Shown here: piece by piece, positions 8,481-16,780 of the stretch
Layout of the letters: each line of letters opens with the position of its first letter
How positions within the stretch are numbered: the stretch's first letter is position 1
Assembly: GCF_026625745.1 (NCBI RefSeq)
Contig: NZ_CP113061.1
Location: forward strand, 1,575,501-1,639,500
From: Asticcacaulis sp. SL142
GTDB taxonomy: Bacteria > Pseudomonadota > Alphaproteobacteria > Caulobacterales > Caulobacteraceae
DNA length: 64,000 bases
Direction: 5' to 3'
The notes under the pieces: model-generated
Seen by the model: the letters and a program-made list of their open reading frames with translations, nothing else
What the model was told of the DNA's origin: nothing
Database searches by the model: none
Program-made: the position numbers and the translations under genes

Positions 8481-9113
8481 TTAGGCTTTAAAAGCGCTGT
8501 CTTCGGACAAATAGCCAAGCTCATGCAGCGCCTTTGCCACCTCAGTACCGGGGCGCACATAAAGGTTGCGGTAGCCTTTTAGCCCCAGCGCCGCCAGACC
8601 TTCTTCGTAGGAAATGCACGGGTCAGGTTCGTACTCGCCGTCAAAGCCAATGCCGTCAAGGCTTTCCGCGATACGCGGACGGCCGGTTTCCAGAAAATGC
8701 ACGAAACCGGCAATCAGCGGATAGGCGTCTTCGTTCAACAGTCCGGCCTCGACCTCAACGCCAGCATTTTGCAGCCGGCGTACACCAGTGTGGGAGGCAA
8801 AGGGCGACGGATCGGGGCAGGCAAAGATGACCTTAGCGACGCCCGCCGCGACCAGTTTTTCAGAACACGACACGCCACCCGCCGATCTTTGTCCGCACGG
8901 TTCCAGCGTCACATAGGCGGTAGCGCCCGTGGCCTCAGCGCCCGCCTGTTCCAGCGCCATCTCTTCGGCATGGGGCCGCCCGCCGAGGCCGGTGAAGCCT
9001 TCGCCGATGACGGCACCGTCCCTGACGATGACGCAGCCGACCGCCGGATTGGGCCAGGTCGTCCCCGGCCGCGCCAGCGCCATCGCCCGGCGCATGTAGT
9101 CCTCGCCCATCAC
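8481..9113 (-). CDS. RibD-type pyrimidine deaminase, no reductase domain
   Basis: A 210-residue CMP/dCMP-deaminase-fold protein matching the deaminase half of riboflavin-pathway RibD: PNPAVGCVIV, zinc-site motif PHAEE, and LEPC with a second Cys eight residues later. The usual RibD signature around the second Cys (HxGRTPPC) is replaced by GQRSAGGVSC. The reductase domain of bifunctional RibD is absent; instead a tail of about 60 residues of unknown type follows. It may be a deaminase of riboflavin precursors or a relative with another substrate. It starts right at the gpmA stop (GTG then ATG, both possible starts). Confidence 0.75.
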   Translation of the reverse strand: MMGEDYMRRAMALARPGTTWPNPAVGCVIVRDGAVIGEGFTGLGGRPHAEEMALEQAGAEATGATAYVTLEPCGQRSAGGVSCSEKLVAAGVAKVIFACPDPSPFASHTGVRRLQNAGVEVEAGLLNEDAYPLIAGFVHFLETGRPRIAESLDGIGFDGEYEPDPCISYEEGLAALGLKGYRNLYVRPGTEVAKALHELGYLSEDSAFKA

Positions 9114-9839
9114 TTACGCTGACAACGCGCCTAAGACCGGCAGAGGATTGGCGCGGTCGACATCCAGATAGTGCGCCGACATTGGCCGCAGATTGTCATC
9201 CAGTTCGATCACCAGCGGATTACCGGTCGGCACTTCGACCTCAAGAATGGCCGCATCACCCAGATCGAACAACAGCTTGATAATGGCGCGGATCGAATTG
9301 CCGTGCGCGGCCACAAGGACGGTCTCACCGTTTTTCAGTTCCGGCACGATCGTGGCTTCCCAGAACGGCAACACGCGGTCGAGCGTGGTTTTCAGGCTTT
9401 CGGTCAGCGGCAATACTGAGCCCGCATAACGGCGGTCACCGGCGAAATCATAGTCGCTACCGGCTTCAAGTTCCGGCGGCGGCACATCATACGACCGGCG
9501 CCAGATCTTGACCCGATCTTCGCCGTGCAGGGCGGCCGTTTCGGCCTTATCAAGCCCGGTCAGACCGCCGTAGTGACGCTCATTCAGCCGCCAGTCCTTG
9601 ATCACCGGCACATAGCTCTGACCCGCCGCATCGAGCGCCAGATTGCAGGTACGAATGGCGCGCGTCAGCACCGAGGTGAAGGCCAGATCAATATCGATGC
9701 CCTGCTCTTTGATCAGTTCACCGCCGCGCGTGGCCTGAGCCTCACCCTCAGCGGTCAGGTTGACATCAACCCAGCCGGTAAAGCGGTTTTCCAGATTCCA
9801 CTGGCTTTGGCCGTGGCGCAGAAGGATAAGCTTGGGCAT
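9114..9839 (-). CDS. gpmA: 2,3-bisphosphoglycerate-dependent phosphoglycerate mutase
   Basis: A 241-residue histidine-phosphatase-fold glycolytic enzyme interconverting 2- and 3-phosphoglycerate. The phosphohistidine motif [10 protein letters not shown] is at the N-terminus, followed by [12 protein letters not shown], the [12 protein letters not shown] loop, and the second histidine in [11 protein letters not shown]. Length and motif order fit GpmA closely. It is followed immediately by the RibD-like gene, suggesting one transcript. Confidence 0.95.
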   Translation of the reverse strand: MPKLILLRHGQSQWNLENRFTGWVDVNLTAEGEAQATRGGELIKEQGIDIDLAFTSVLTRAIRTCNLALDAAGQSYVPVIKDWRLNERHYGGLTGLDKAETAALHGEDRVKIWRRSYDVPPPELEAGSDYDFAGDRRYAGSVLPLTESLKTTLDRVLPFWEATIVPELKNGETVLVAAHGNSIRAIIKLLFDLGDAAILEVEVPTGNPLVIELDDNLRPMSAHYLDVDRANPLPVLGALSA

Positions 9840-9923
9840 GGGTCACCTGTTCAAATATTGAGTTATCACAAGGCTATAAAAGCCCCCAAATAAGGACGCA
9901 AGGCTATTTCTTCACATCCTCAG

Positions 9924-10024
9924 AAAGCCTGTCTTTTGGATGAGATACTAGGCGTTTAGCGACGGCTGTATTGAATATACAGCCAAGCGACAACAACGAC
10001 GTAGATCGCCTAAAGACAGGCTTT
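9924..10024. repeat. nested inverted repeat at the 3' end of folP
   Basis: AAAGCCTGTCTTT at 9924-9936 is an exact inverted copy of 10012-10024, which encodes the last residues of folP. Inside lie TAGGCG/CGCCTA and a central hairpin GGCTGTAT/ATACAGCC. One side has an 11-nt interruption. It could act as a transcription terminator of folP or be a small palindromic element inserted there. Confidence 0.7.
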
Positions 10025-10840
10025 CCATAGACGAAGTGCTTGTTTCATCGCCTGAACGTCATGCACGCGAACCATTTTCGCACCCATTTCCAGGGCTTTC
10101 AAATGCACGGCGATGGTGCCGCCAGTGCGCTCATCGGCCGTTGAGGGACCCGCCCCTTCGCGTTCTTCGAGGGCGGCGATAAAGCGCTTACGCGACGCGG
10201 CCATCAGCAGCGGAAAGCCATGCGCGGCCAACCGGCCTGTCGCGCGGATCAAACTCAGGTTATGATCGAGCGTCTTGCCAAAGCCGATGCCGGGATCGAG
10301 CCAGATACGTTCGCGCTTAACCCCTGCGGCCATCGCCGCTTCGGCGCGGGCCAAAAGATAGGCTTCGACTTCCGCCACCACATCATCGTAGCGCGGCTCA
10401 GACTGCATGGTTTGGGGGTCGCCCTTCATATGCATCAGGATGACATCGCAGTTTAATTCCGCAGCGGTCTTAAGACTGCCCTCGCCTTCCAGGGCACGGA
10501 TATCGTTCCAGATGGTGGCCCCAGCGGCCACAGCGGCGTGGGCGACTTCGGGTTTAAAGGTGTCGATGCTAATGGGCACGTCACAGTCCCTACTCAGCCC
10601 CTCGATCACCGGCACAACACGGGCAATTTCATCAGCCACACTGACCGGAATGGCCCCCGGACGGGTGGACTCGCCGCCGATATCGAGCACATCGGCCCCC
10701 GCTTCGATCAGGGCTTGAGCCTGTTCTATAGCCGACGCATGCAGAAAAAACCGCCCGCCGTCGGAAAAGCTGTCGGGTGTTACATTGACCACCCCCATGA
10801 TCAGGGGGCCGGATTGGTCGTTTAAATCACTGAGCGTCAT
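10010..10840 (-). CDS. folP: dihydropteroate synthase
   Basis: A 276-residue folate enzyme condensing p-aminobenzoate with dihydropterin pyrophosphate. The TIM-barrel motifs are present: MGVVNVTPDSFSDGG, DIGGESTRPGA, ISIDTFKPEVA, IWNDI, LMHMKGDPQTMQ, WLDPGIGFGKT and AASRKRFI. The start MTLSDLNDQ is chosen because the longer upstream frame would read through the palindromic repeat between murB and folP. It takes the place where ddl or ftsQ follows murB in most clusters. Confidence 0.95.
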   Translation of the reverse strand: MTLSDLNDQSGPLIMGVVNVTPDSFSDGGRFFLHASAIEQAQALIEAGADVLDIGGESTRPGAIPVSVADEIARVVPVIEGLSRDCDVPISIDTFKPEVAHAAVAAGATIWNDIRALEGEGSLKTAAELNCDVILMHMKGDPQTMQSEPRYDDVVAEVEAYLLARAEAAMAAGVKRERIWLDPGIGFGKTLDHNLSLIRATGRLAAHGFPLLMAASRKRFIAALEEREGAGPSTADERTGGTIAVHLKALEMGAKMVRVHDVQAMKQALRLWKACL

Positions 10841-10841
10841 G

Positions 10842-10976
10842 TTTACCCCACCACCATCTGCGCTGACGCTTGATGATTCCCCTCCCCTCCAAGAGGGGAG
10901 GTTCTTAAGACTAGAACTCCCCCTCTTGGAGGGGGAGCTTGATGACAATAGCTATATTGGCATCAAGAGGGGGTAA
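10842..10976. repeat. two head-to-head copies of a compound palindromic repeat
   Basis: The whole gap between murB and folP consists of two inverted copies. The right copy reads AGAACTCCCCC, a hairpin with GGGGGAG, then a second hairpin CTTGATG/CATCAAG, then GAGGGGGTAA. The left copy runs in the opposite direction from TTTACCCC to GGTTCTTAAG and is less regular. The TTTACCCC end is 1 bp from the folP start codon and the GGGGGTAA end 1 bp from the murB stop. Related copies lie near 18.05, 33.57 and 33.9 kb. Confidence 0.8.
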
Positions 10977-10977
10977 A

Positions 10978-11871
10978 TCACTTTCTGCCGACCCGCTTGA
11001 TTTCCCAGTTAAGATCAACACCGAACTTGTCTTTGACCTCGGCGCGGACAGTGTCGCCCAGACCTTCGAGGTCAGCGGCGGTGGCTTCACCCGTATTGAT
11101 CAAAAAGTTGGAATGCAGTTCTGAGAACTTGGCACCGCCGAACAGCTTCCCGCGCCAGCCCGCCTCATCGACCAGCTTCCACGCCGAATGGCCTTCCGGG
11201 TTTTTAAACGTAGACCCTCCGGTCTTTTCGCGGATGGGCTGGGTCGTTTCGCGCCGGGCGGTGATTTCGTCCATGCGATCCATGACCGCCACCGGATCAT
11301 CGGGCGTACCCTGATAAAGCGCACCCGTATAGATCAGGTTTTCCGGTATGGAATGCCGGTAAGTATAGCCCATGTCTGTGTTCGACAAGATCACCCGCTC
11401 ACCGGCCCGCGTTAGGCCGTAAGCTTCGACCAGCACGTCCTTGGTTTCCGAGCCATAACAGCCCGCATTCATAACAATCGCCCCGCCGATCGTCCCCGGC
11501 ACACCGGTGTAGAATTCCAGATCACCGATGCCGTTTTGGGCGGCCACCTTGGCGACCTGTTTATCGAGTGCTGCCGCTCCGGCATAGATGCGGTTATGGT
11601 CCATCGGACGGATGTCGGCAAAGCCCTTACCCAACCGAATGACCACGCCGTCCACCCCGCCGTCACGCACCAAAAGGTTGGAACCAACTCCGACCGTCAT
11701 GACCGGCACAGCGGGATCAAGCGCCTTAAGGAAGGCTTCCAGATCAGCTTCGTCGGCCGGCAGAAAAATCACATCCGCGGGCCCGCCAACCCGAAACCAA
11801 GTGAATGGCGCCATGTCGGCATGGGTCATGATCCGTCCGCGAACGGCGGGGAGGTCAATTTTAATAGTCAT
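10978..11871 (-). CDS. murB: UDP-N-acetylenolpyruvoylglucosamine reductase
   Basis: A 297-residue FAD enzyme reducing UDP-GlcNAc-enolpyruvate to UDP-MurNAc, the second committed step of peptidoglycan synthesis. The FAD-binding part is clear ([44 protein letters not shown]), as is the C-terminal substrate domain ([23 protein letters not shown] and [20 protein letters not shown]). It is a type-II-like short MurB. Its ATG overlaps the stop of the preceding immunity-like gene by 4 bp. Confidence 0.96.
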   Translation of the reverse strand: MTIKIDLPAVRGRIMTHADMAPFTWFRVGGPADVIFLPADEADLEAFLKALDPAVPVMTVGVGSNLLVRDGGVDGVVIRLGKGFADIRPMDHNRIYAGAAALDKQVAKVAAQNGIGDLEFYTGVPGTIGGAIVMNAGCYGSETKDVLVEAYGLTRAGERVILSNTDMGYTYRHSIPENLIYTGALYQGTPDDPVAVMDRMDEITARRETTQPIREKTGGSTFKNPEGHSAWKLVDEAGWRGKLFGGAKFSELHSNFLINTGEATAADLEGLGDTVRAEVKDKFGVDLNWEIKRVGRK

Positions 11872-12338
11872 TGGATCCCGAAATAAAAGTCAATTTCACG
11901 CCTTAAACCCATAGCATTCTTGATGGCACATCGCTCACTCCACGCAGGATCGAGCCTAGCCAATAGAGATTCTTGCAGTATCTGAATTTCACGTCGCTGC
12001 TTGATTGAATTTTTTGGGCGCTCAAACATGCTCCAAAGTGACCGCCATGCACTCATCGGCGGATAACGATCAAGCACCTCGTGATGAGCAAGTCGCTCGG
12101 TCATATCGACGAACACAACTTCCATAAACTCAGCAACATCTATCGACCGGAATACATCGTACGGAACGCCTTTTTCGGAAGCGGATAGAACATACTCAGT
12201 TCCATCTTTCGACATGTCGACGTACCAACCATGACCGCCATTTCTTTCACATTTTGGGATGAACGTCTCAGGTATATTAATCTGAGCCGCTAAAGTCCGC
12301 ATTTCTATATAAAAGCGTTCAATCGAGGCCTTCGTCAC
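11868..12338 (-). CDS. Imm63-like immunity protein candidate between murC and murB
   Basis: A 156-residue protein starting at a GTG that overlaps the murC stop (GTGA), and ending with a 4-bp ATGA overlap into murB, so it is coupled to both. The body has the pattern of Imm63-type immunity proteins: [26 protein letters not shown], then a segment [12 protein letters not shown], and a basic stretch [21 protein letters not shown]. Base composition is visibly more AT-rich than the mur genes on both sides, suggesting later acquisition. No cognate toxin is seen nearby. The family call is from pattern memory only; that it is a translated gene is better supported by the overlaps. Confidence 0.6.
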   Translation of the reverse strand: MTKASIERFYIEMRTLAAQINIPETFIPKCERNGGHGWYVDMSKDGTEYVLSASEKGVPYDVFRSIDVAEFMEVVFVDMTERLAHHEVLDRYPPMSAWRSLWSMFERPKNSIKQRREIQILQESLLARLDPAWSERCAIKNAMGLRREIDFYFGIQ

Positions 12339-13759
12339 TTTAGCGCATCCAGTTGCCCCGGCAGGGCATAGGCCCATTGCGTGATATCACCGGCGCCCAG
12401 CAGTACGACCAGATCGCCCGGTTTAGCTTCCGCCCGGATCAGGTCGGGCAAGGCGGCAGGGCTTTCCAGCGCAATAGCATTACGGTGACCAAAGCGGTGC
12501 AGTCCATCGACCAGCGCGTCCTTGGACACGCCCTCAATCGGCGCTTCACCGGCGCTATAGACATCAGCCACAATCACCGTATCGGCATCATGGAAGCAGC
12601 TTGAAAACTCGGCCATCAGGTCGCGCAGGCGGGTATAGCGGTGGGGCTGCACGACGGCGATAACGCGATTTGTGGTCACCTGACGGGCGGCTTTGAGCAC
12701 GGCGGCGACCTCGACCGGATGGTGGCCGTAGTCATCAATGACGCGGATGCCGTCTTTGGTCACGCCGGTCGTTGTAAAGCGGCGCTTGACCCCGCCGAAC
12801 CCACTCAGGCCCTTACGCACATCGGCCTCACTCACGCCCAACTCACGAGCCACAGCGATGGCCGCCGTGGCGTTGGAGACATTGTGGTTGCCGGTCATCG
12901 GCAGTTTCAGCTTTTCCCAAGTGAAGGGCTCAGCCTCGCGCGGGGTGAACACCACATCAAAGCACGCCCCGTCAGCGCTGAATTCAATATTGGCGCAGCG
13001 CACTTCGGCCTGCGGGCTTTCGCCGTAAGGGATCAGGCGGCGGTTATCAACCTTGGCCGCCAGGGCCTGCACTTCGGGATGGTCGATGCACACGGCCGCA
13101 AAGCCATAGAACGGGATGTTCTCCACGAAATCGACAAAGCCTTTTTTGACCGCTTCGAAATCGCCCCAGTGGTCGAGGTGTTCGGCGTCGATATTGGTGA
13201 CGATGGCCAGGGTCGATTTCAGGCGCAGGAAGGAGCCGTCCGATTCATCGGCTTCGACCACGATCCAGTCGCCGTCCCCGACCTTGGCATTGGTGCCATA
13301 GGCGTTGATGATGCCGCCATTGACGACCGTGGGATCAAGCCCGCCGGCATCCAGAAGCGTGGCGACCATTGACGTTGTGGTGGTCTTGCCGTGGGTGCCG
13401 CCGACCGCGATCGAGAACTGCAAGCGCATCAATTCAGCCAGCATTTCGGCGCGGCGCACCTGCGGGATACGGCGTTTGCGGGCTTCCACCATCTCAGGGT
13501 TATCGGCCTTAACGGCGGTTGAATAGACCAGCGCGCAGACACCGTCCGTGACATGCTCCGGCGCGTGGCCGATGAAGATTTTCGCGCCCAGCTTTTCGAG
13601 GCGCTCGGTATTGGCAGAGGCCTTGGCGTCCGAGCCCTGCACGGCGTAGCCGATTTTCAGCATGATCTCAGCGATGCCGCTCATGCCGATGCCGCCGATG
13701 CCGACGAAGTGGACGGGGCCAAGGTCAAACGGGGTCGGGCGGAGCTTTGAAGCGGTCAT
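12335..13759 (-). CDS. murC: UDP-N-acetylmuramate--L-alanine ligase
   Basis: A 474-residue Mur ligase adding L-alanine to UDP-MurNAc. The N-terminal Rossmann motif [16 protein letters not shown], the ATP loop [15 protein letters not shown], the metal/carbamate-site region [10 protein letters not shown], and [13 protein letters not shown] and [13 protein letters not shown] in the C-terminal domain are all present. It is separated from murG here by the AI-2E-type permease and a toxin-antitoxin remnant, and its stop overlaps the immunity-like gene. Confidence 0.97.
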   Translation of the reverse strand: MTASKLRPTPFDLGPVHFVGIGGIGMSGIAEIMLKIGYAVQGSDAKASANTERLEKLGAKIFIGHAPEHVTDGVCALVYSTAVKADNPEMVEARKRRIPQVRRAEMLAELMRLQFSIAVGGTHGKTTTTSMVATLLDAGGLDPTVVNGGIINAYGTNAKVGDGDWIVVEADESDGSFLRLKSTLAIVTNIDAEHLDHWGDFEAVKKGFVDFVENIPFYGFAAVCIDHPEVQALAAKVDNRRLIPYGESPQAEVRCANIEFSADGACFDVVFTPREAEPFTWEKLKLPMTGNHNVSNATAAIAVARELGVSEADVRKGLSGFGGVKRRFTTTGVTKDGIRVIDDYGHHPVEVAAVLKAARQVTTNRVIAVVQPHRYTRLRDLMAEFSSCFHDADTVIVADVYSAGEAPIEGVSKDALVDGLHRFGHRNAIALESPAALPDLIRAEAKPGDLVVLLGAGDITQWAYALPGQLDALK

Positions 13760-13922
13760 GTAAGGCTTAACATCACTATTATGAATTGAAGGTGGGGTTT
13801 GCGTTTAAACCATAGCGCATGAGGTGTCACTTGGGATTTTTGGCCACCCCAATGATCGGAACAGGTAGGAACAGTTCGGAATATATGCTATGGTAAGGCG
13901 CAAAGAGTTGGGAGTTTTAGAT

Positions 13923-14174
13923 ATGGCCAAGATTTCAATTTCCATGACCGACGGCATGAACGACTATGTTCAGGCGCGCGTCAAGGCCGGTGAATATAAC
14001 AACACGTCCGAATATTTCCGTGATCTGGTCCGGCGGGATCAGGATCGCCGGGACGCTCATGAAAAATTACGTGAGATGCTCGATCATGCCGAAGCCAGCG
14101 GTATAAGCCCGCGCACCCCGCAACAAATTATGGCTGATGTCAAAGAAAAGCTCAGAGCCGATGGCCGCATATAA
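13923..14174 (+). CDS. parD: ParD-type antitoxin (toxin partner broken)
   Basis: An 83-residue ribbon-helix-helix protein: AKISISMTDGMNDYVQARV then NNTSEYFRDLVRRDQ, followed by a toxin-binding tail ending in DVKEKLRADGRI. This is the classical ParD layout. The start MAKIS is chosen over an upstream in-frame ATG because of family length. The ATG of the toxin gene overlaps its 3' end. It runs against the surrounding mur genes, so it is an insertion in the cluster. The antitoxin is intact while the toxin is frameshifted. Confidence 0.85.
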   Translation: MAKISISMTDGMNDYVQARVKAGEYNNTSEYFRDLVRRDQDRRDAHEKLREMLDHAEASGISPRTPQQIMADVKEKLRADGRI

Positions 14175-14450
14175 ATTAGCGGATGACACGGATATCGATT
14201 TCACCAGTATCTATCAATACTCACTCGAAACCTATGGTGAGCGGCAGCCGATAGCTACTCCCAAGCCCTCATAACCGGTTTTGAACTAATCGGTGCCAAC
14301 CCTTTTATAGGTAGGGACATATCCACAATCAAACACGGTGCGCGCTGCCTTTTCCATGAACGGCACAGCATCTATTATCGTTTAGATGACAATGGCATCA
14401 TTATTTTTCGCATTTTGAGTCAGGCGCAAGATCCGCTTTATCAGCTTTAA
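14161..14450 (+). pseudogene. parE: frameshifted ParE toxin
   Basis: The frame from the ATG reads MAAYKLADDTDIDFTSIYQY and on to YGERQP, then shifts and stops near 14272. If one base is restored near 14247-14250, the rest reads DSYSQALITGFELIGANPF through to the conserved ParE ending ARCLFHERHSIYYR and IFRILSQAQDPLYQL before a TAA. A one-base deletion therefore inactivates an otherwise complete ParE. A sequencing error cannot be excluded from the sequence alone. Confidence 0.8.
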
Positions 14451-14451
14451 T

Positions 14452-15558
14452 CTACTTTCTCAGGCCCTTTAAAAACCCGAAAATCCCCGGCATTTTACCG
14501 TCTTTGATGTCCGGATCCGCGCGGGAGGCGCTCAGCGGATCATCCAGCACCTTCCCCACATAGAGCTTAAGCACTAGCGTATAGATCACCACCGTCAGCG
14601 GCGTGGCAAACAATATACCCATTGGCCCCAGCAGCGTGCCAAACGCAATGACCGCAAACAGGGTCACAACGGTCGGAATCGAAGCCACATGTTTTTGCAC
14701 CATGGGCGTAATCACATTGCTTTCCAATTGCGACACCCCGACATAGATCAGCAGCGCCCACAGAAACGTCGGCAGCCCCTCAGACCCCGCCAGCAACAGC
14801 CCCGGTCCGGCGGAGACGATAGGCCCTACAATCGGCACGAACTGCGCAAGGCCAGAAATAAGCCCCAGCGCCAGCGCCGACTCAACGCCGACAATCGACA
14901 AACCAATGGCGGTCAGCGACCCCACCAGCACCATCGAAAACGCCTGAGCCAGCAACCACATCTGAAGGGATTTACCGCTGTCGTTCAGGCATTCCTTGGT
15001 CAGGGCGCGTTGCGATTTCGGAAACAGCAGCACTATGCCATCACGGTAACTGCCGGGCCGCATGGCCAGAAATATACCGCCGACGATCGCCACCACCAGA
15101 TTGGCCAAGGTTGCGAACACCTCACCCGCAATTTTCGGTGCCATAGAGATCAACTGACCAGCTTTTTGCCCCAGACTATCGATCTGTTCATGGACAAAGG
15201 TGCCCGTCGGCGTGCCATTAATCTGAACCTCAAGTCGGTCCCAGGCCGCCGGCATCTGCTGCCACAGATCCTCGATCTGGCGCGATATCTGCCAGCCAAA
15301 GAAATAAAAGGCCCCTGTCAGCCCCGCGATCAAAATCACCAGCGCCAGCAAAATGGATACAGGTTCCGGCACCTTAAGATAACGGATGAGCGGCTCGGAT
15401 ACCGCCCGCAAAATGACCGCGACGATGATAGCGCCAAAAATCAGTAGCCAGATGCTGACCAGCTTGAGCGCCAATGCGCTTAAGGCCACGATCAACAAAA
15501 TGAACAGCACGCGCTGAATGAAACCGGCGGTCACGCCGTCGCTGTCATGTTTGAACAT
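14452..15558 (-). CDS. AI-2E family transporter (PerM/TqsA-like)
   Basis: A 368-residue inner-membrane protein with seven to eight predicted helices: two near 17-50, one near 62-88, a soluble region about 90-145, then clusters near 150-170 and 205-335. The family signature region LALGLISGLAQFVPIVGPI and the later LESNVITPMVQKHVASIPTVV and GTLLGPMGILFATPL are typical. Members export autoinducer-2 or act as Na+/H+ antiporters or permeases; the substrate is unknown. It lies inside the mur cluster between murG and murC, 61 bp after murG, and may be read from the same transcript. Confidence 0.88.
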   Translation of the reverse strand: MFKHDSDGVTAGFIQRVLFILLIVALSALALKLVSIWLLIFGAIIVAVILRAVSEPLIRYLKVPEPVSILLALVILIAGLTGAFYFFGWQISRQIEDLWQQMPAAWDRLEVQINGTPTGTFVHEQIDSLGQKAGQLISMAPKIAGEVFATLANLVVAIVGGIFLAMRPGSYRDGIVLLFPKSQRALTKECLNDSGKSLQMWLLAQAFSMVLVGSLTAIGLSIVGVESALALGLISGLAQFVPIVGPIVSAGPGLLLAGSEGLPTFLWALLIYVGVSQLESNVITPMVQKHVASIPTVVTLFAVIAFGTLLGPMGILFATPLTVVIYTLVLKLYVGKVLDDPLSASRADPDIKDGKMPGIFGFLKGLRK

Positions 15559-15619
15559 AGAATCCCCTAATCTTGCACGATAAAACTATCACGCAACGCA
15601 TAAAGACGCGCTAATGAAA

Positions 15620-16741
15620 TCAGGCCTTTTTCGTCACGGTGCGTTCGACCAAATCGGCTAACCGCTTGGCAGCGTCGGCGCGCGCGACGGATCGTGCGCA
15701 CACCGCCATGCCTTTGAGGCGCACCGGCTGGTCAATCAGGGTCTTGATCGCCTCAGCCAGGGTTTCGGCATCGGCGTCGTCTTCATTGATGACAATCGCC
15801 CCTCCCGCCTCTTTCAGCACTTCGGCATTGAAAAACTGATGATTATCAGCCGCGATCTTGAGCGGGATCAGTACGGACGGTTTTCCGGCCACAGCCAACT
15901 CACAGCAGGTCGAGGCTCCGGCGCGTCCGATGACCAGATGGGCGCGCTCCAGCCGCTGCGCCATGTTGGTGAAAAACGGCGCGATGTCGGCTTCGATACC
16001 CGCTTCGGCATAGATGGCCTTGGCCTGATCGACCTGTTCGGCGCGGGTTTGCTGCTCGACACTCAAGAGAATGCGTAAAGATGCCGGCAGCAGGGCTAAC
16101 GCCTGCGGCACGGTTTCGGACAGTATTTTCGCGCCTTGCGAGCCACCGGTGACCAGAATGCGGATTGGCTTGAAACTGTCCGGATAGGGTTTGTCAAAAA
16201 GGGCGCGAATGTCAGGCCGTACCGGATTGCCGACCACCTCAACCTTACCCGTCAGGGCCTCAGGGGCCATCTTCAAGGTCGGAAAAGCGCAGGCGACCGC
16301 ATCGACGCGGGTCACCAGTTCACGGTTTGAGCGTCCCAGTACCGAATTTTGCTCATGAATAATCGTCGTATCCGAGCGAGTAATAGCGGCGATCAGCGCC
16401 GGATAGGACGGATAGCCGCCAAAGCCAATAACGGCATCAGGTTTTAGCCGCCCAAAGGCTTTGCAGGCCTGAAGCACGCCGGTGGCGATCTTGATCCCTG
16501 CGCGGATCATGCCGATGATATCGCCGCGTTTAAAGGTCGAAGCCTCCAGCGAGAGACGCTCAACAGCCGGAAAATGCTCGGCATAGGCCGCCCCGCGCGT
16601 ATCGGACGCCAAAACAATCCGCCAGCCGCGATCAATCAATTCGCGCGCCAAGGCCTCGGCCGGAAACATATGGCCGCCGGTGCCGCCCGCTGCCACGACG
16701 GCGAGCTTGGAATCTTTTTGTTTTTGATCGGCCACAGTCAC
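15620..16741 (-). CDS. murG: UDP-GlcNAc:lipid I N-acetylglucosaminyltransferase
   Basis: A 373-residue peripheral membrane GT28 enzyme that turns lipid I into lipid II. The motif AAGGTGGHMFPAEALA is near the N-terminus, with HEQNSVLGRSNR, VTGGSQGAKILSE and the donor-binding VIGRAGASTCCELAVAGKPSVLIP and ADNHQFFNAEVL. A GTG start (with another GTG three codons later) is used. It follows ftsW by 39 bp. Confidence 0.96.
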   Translation of the reverse strand: MTVADQKQKDSKLAVVAAGGTGGHMFPAEALARELIDRGWRIVLASDTRGAAYAEHFPAVERLSLEASTFKRGDIIGMIRAGIKIATGVLQACKAFGRLKPDAVIGFGGYPSYPALIAAITRSDTTIIHEQNSVLGRSNRELVTRVDAVACAFPTLKMAPEALTGKVEVVGNPVRPDIRALFDKPYPDSFKPIRILVTGGSQGAKILSETVPQALALLPASLRILLSVEQQTRAEQVDQAKAIYAEAGIEADIAPFFTNMAQRLERAHLVIGRAGASTCCELAVAGKPSVLIPLKIAADNHQFFNAEVLKEAGGAIVINEDDADAETLAEAIKTLIDQPVRLKGMAVCARSVARADAAKRLADLVERTVTKKA

Positions 16742-16780
16742 TACTTTCTTAACTTTACAAGGACATATGCCCTCACCGAC

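Noticed and set aside
10842..10976. CRISPR-like repeat array
   Set aside because: The repeats are palindromes in inverted pairs, not regularly spaced direct repeats with spacers, and no cas gene is in the window.
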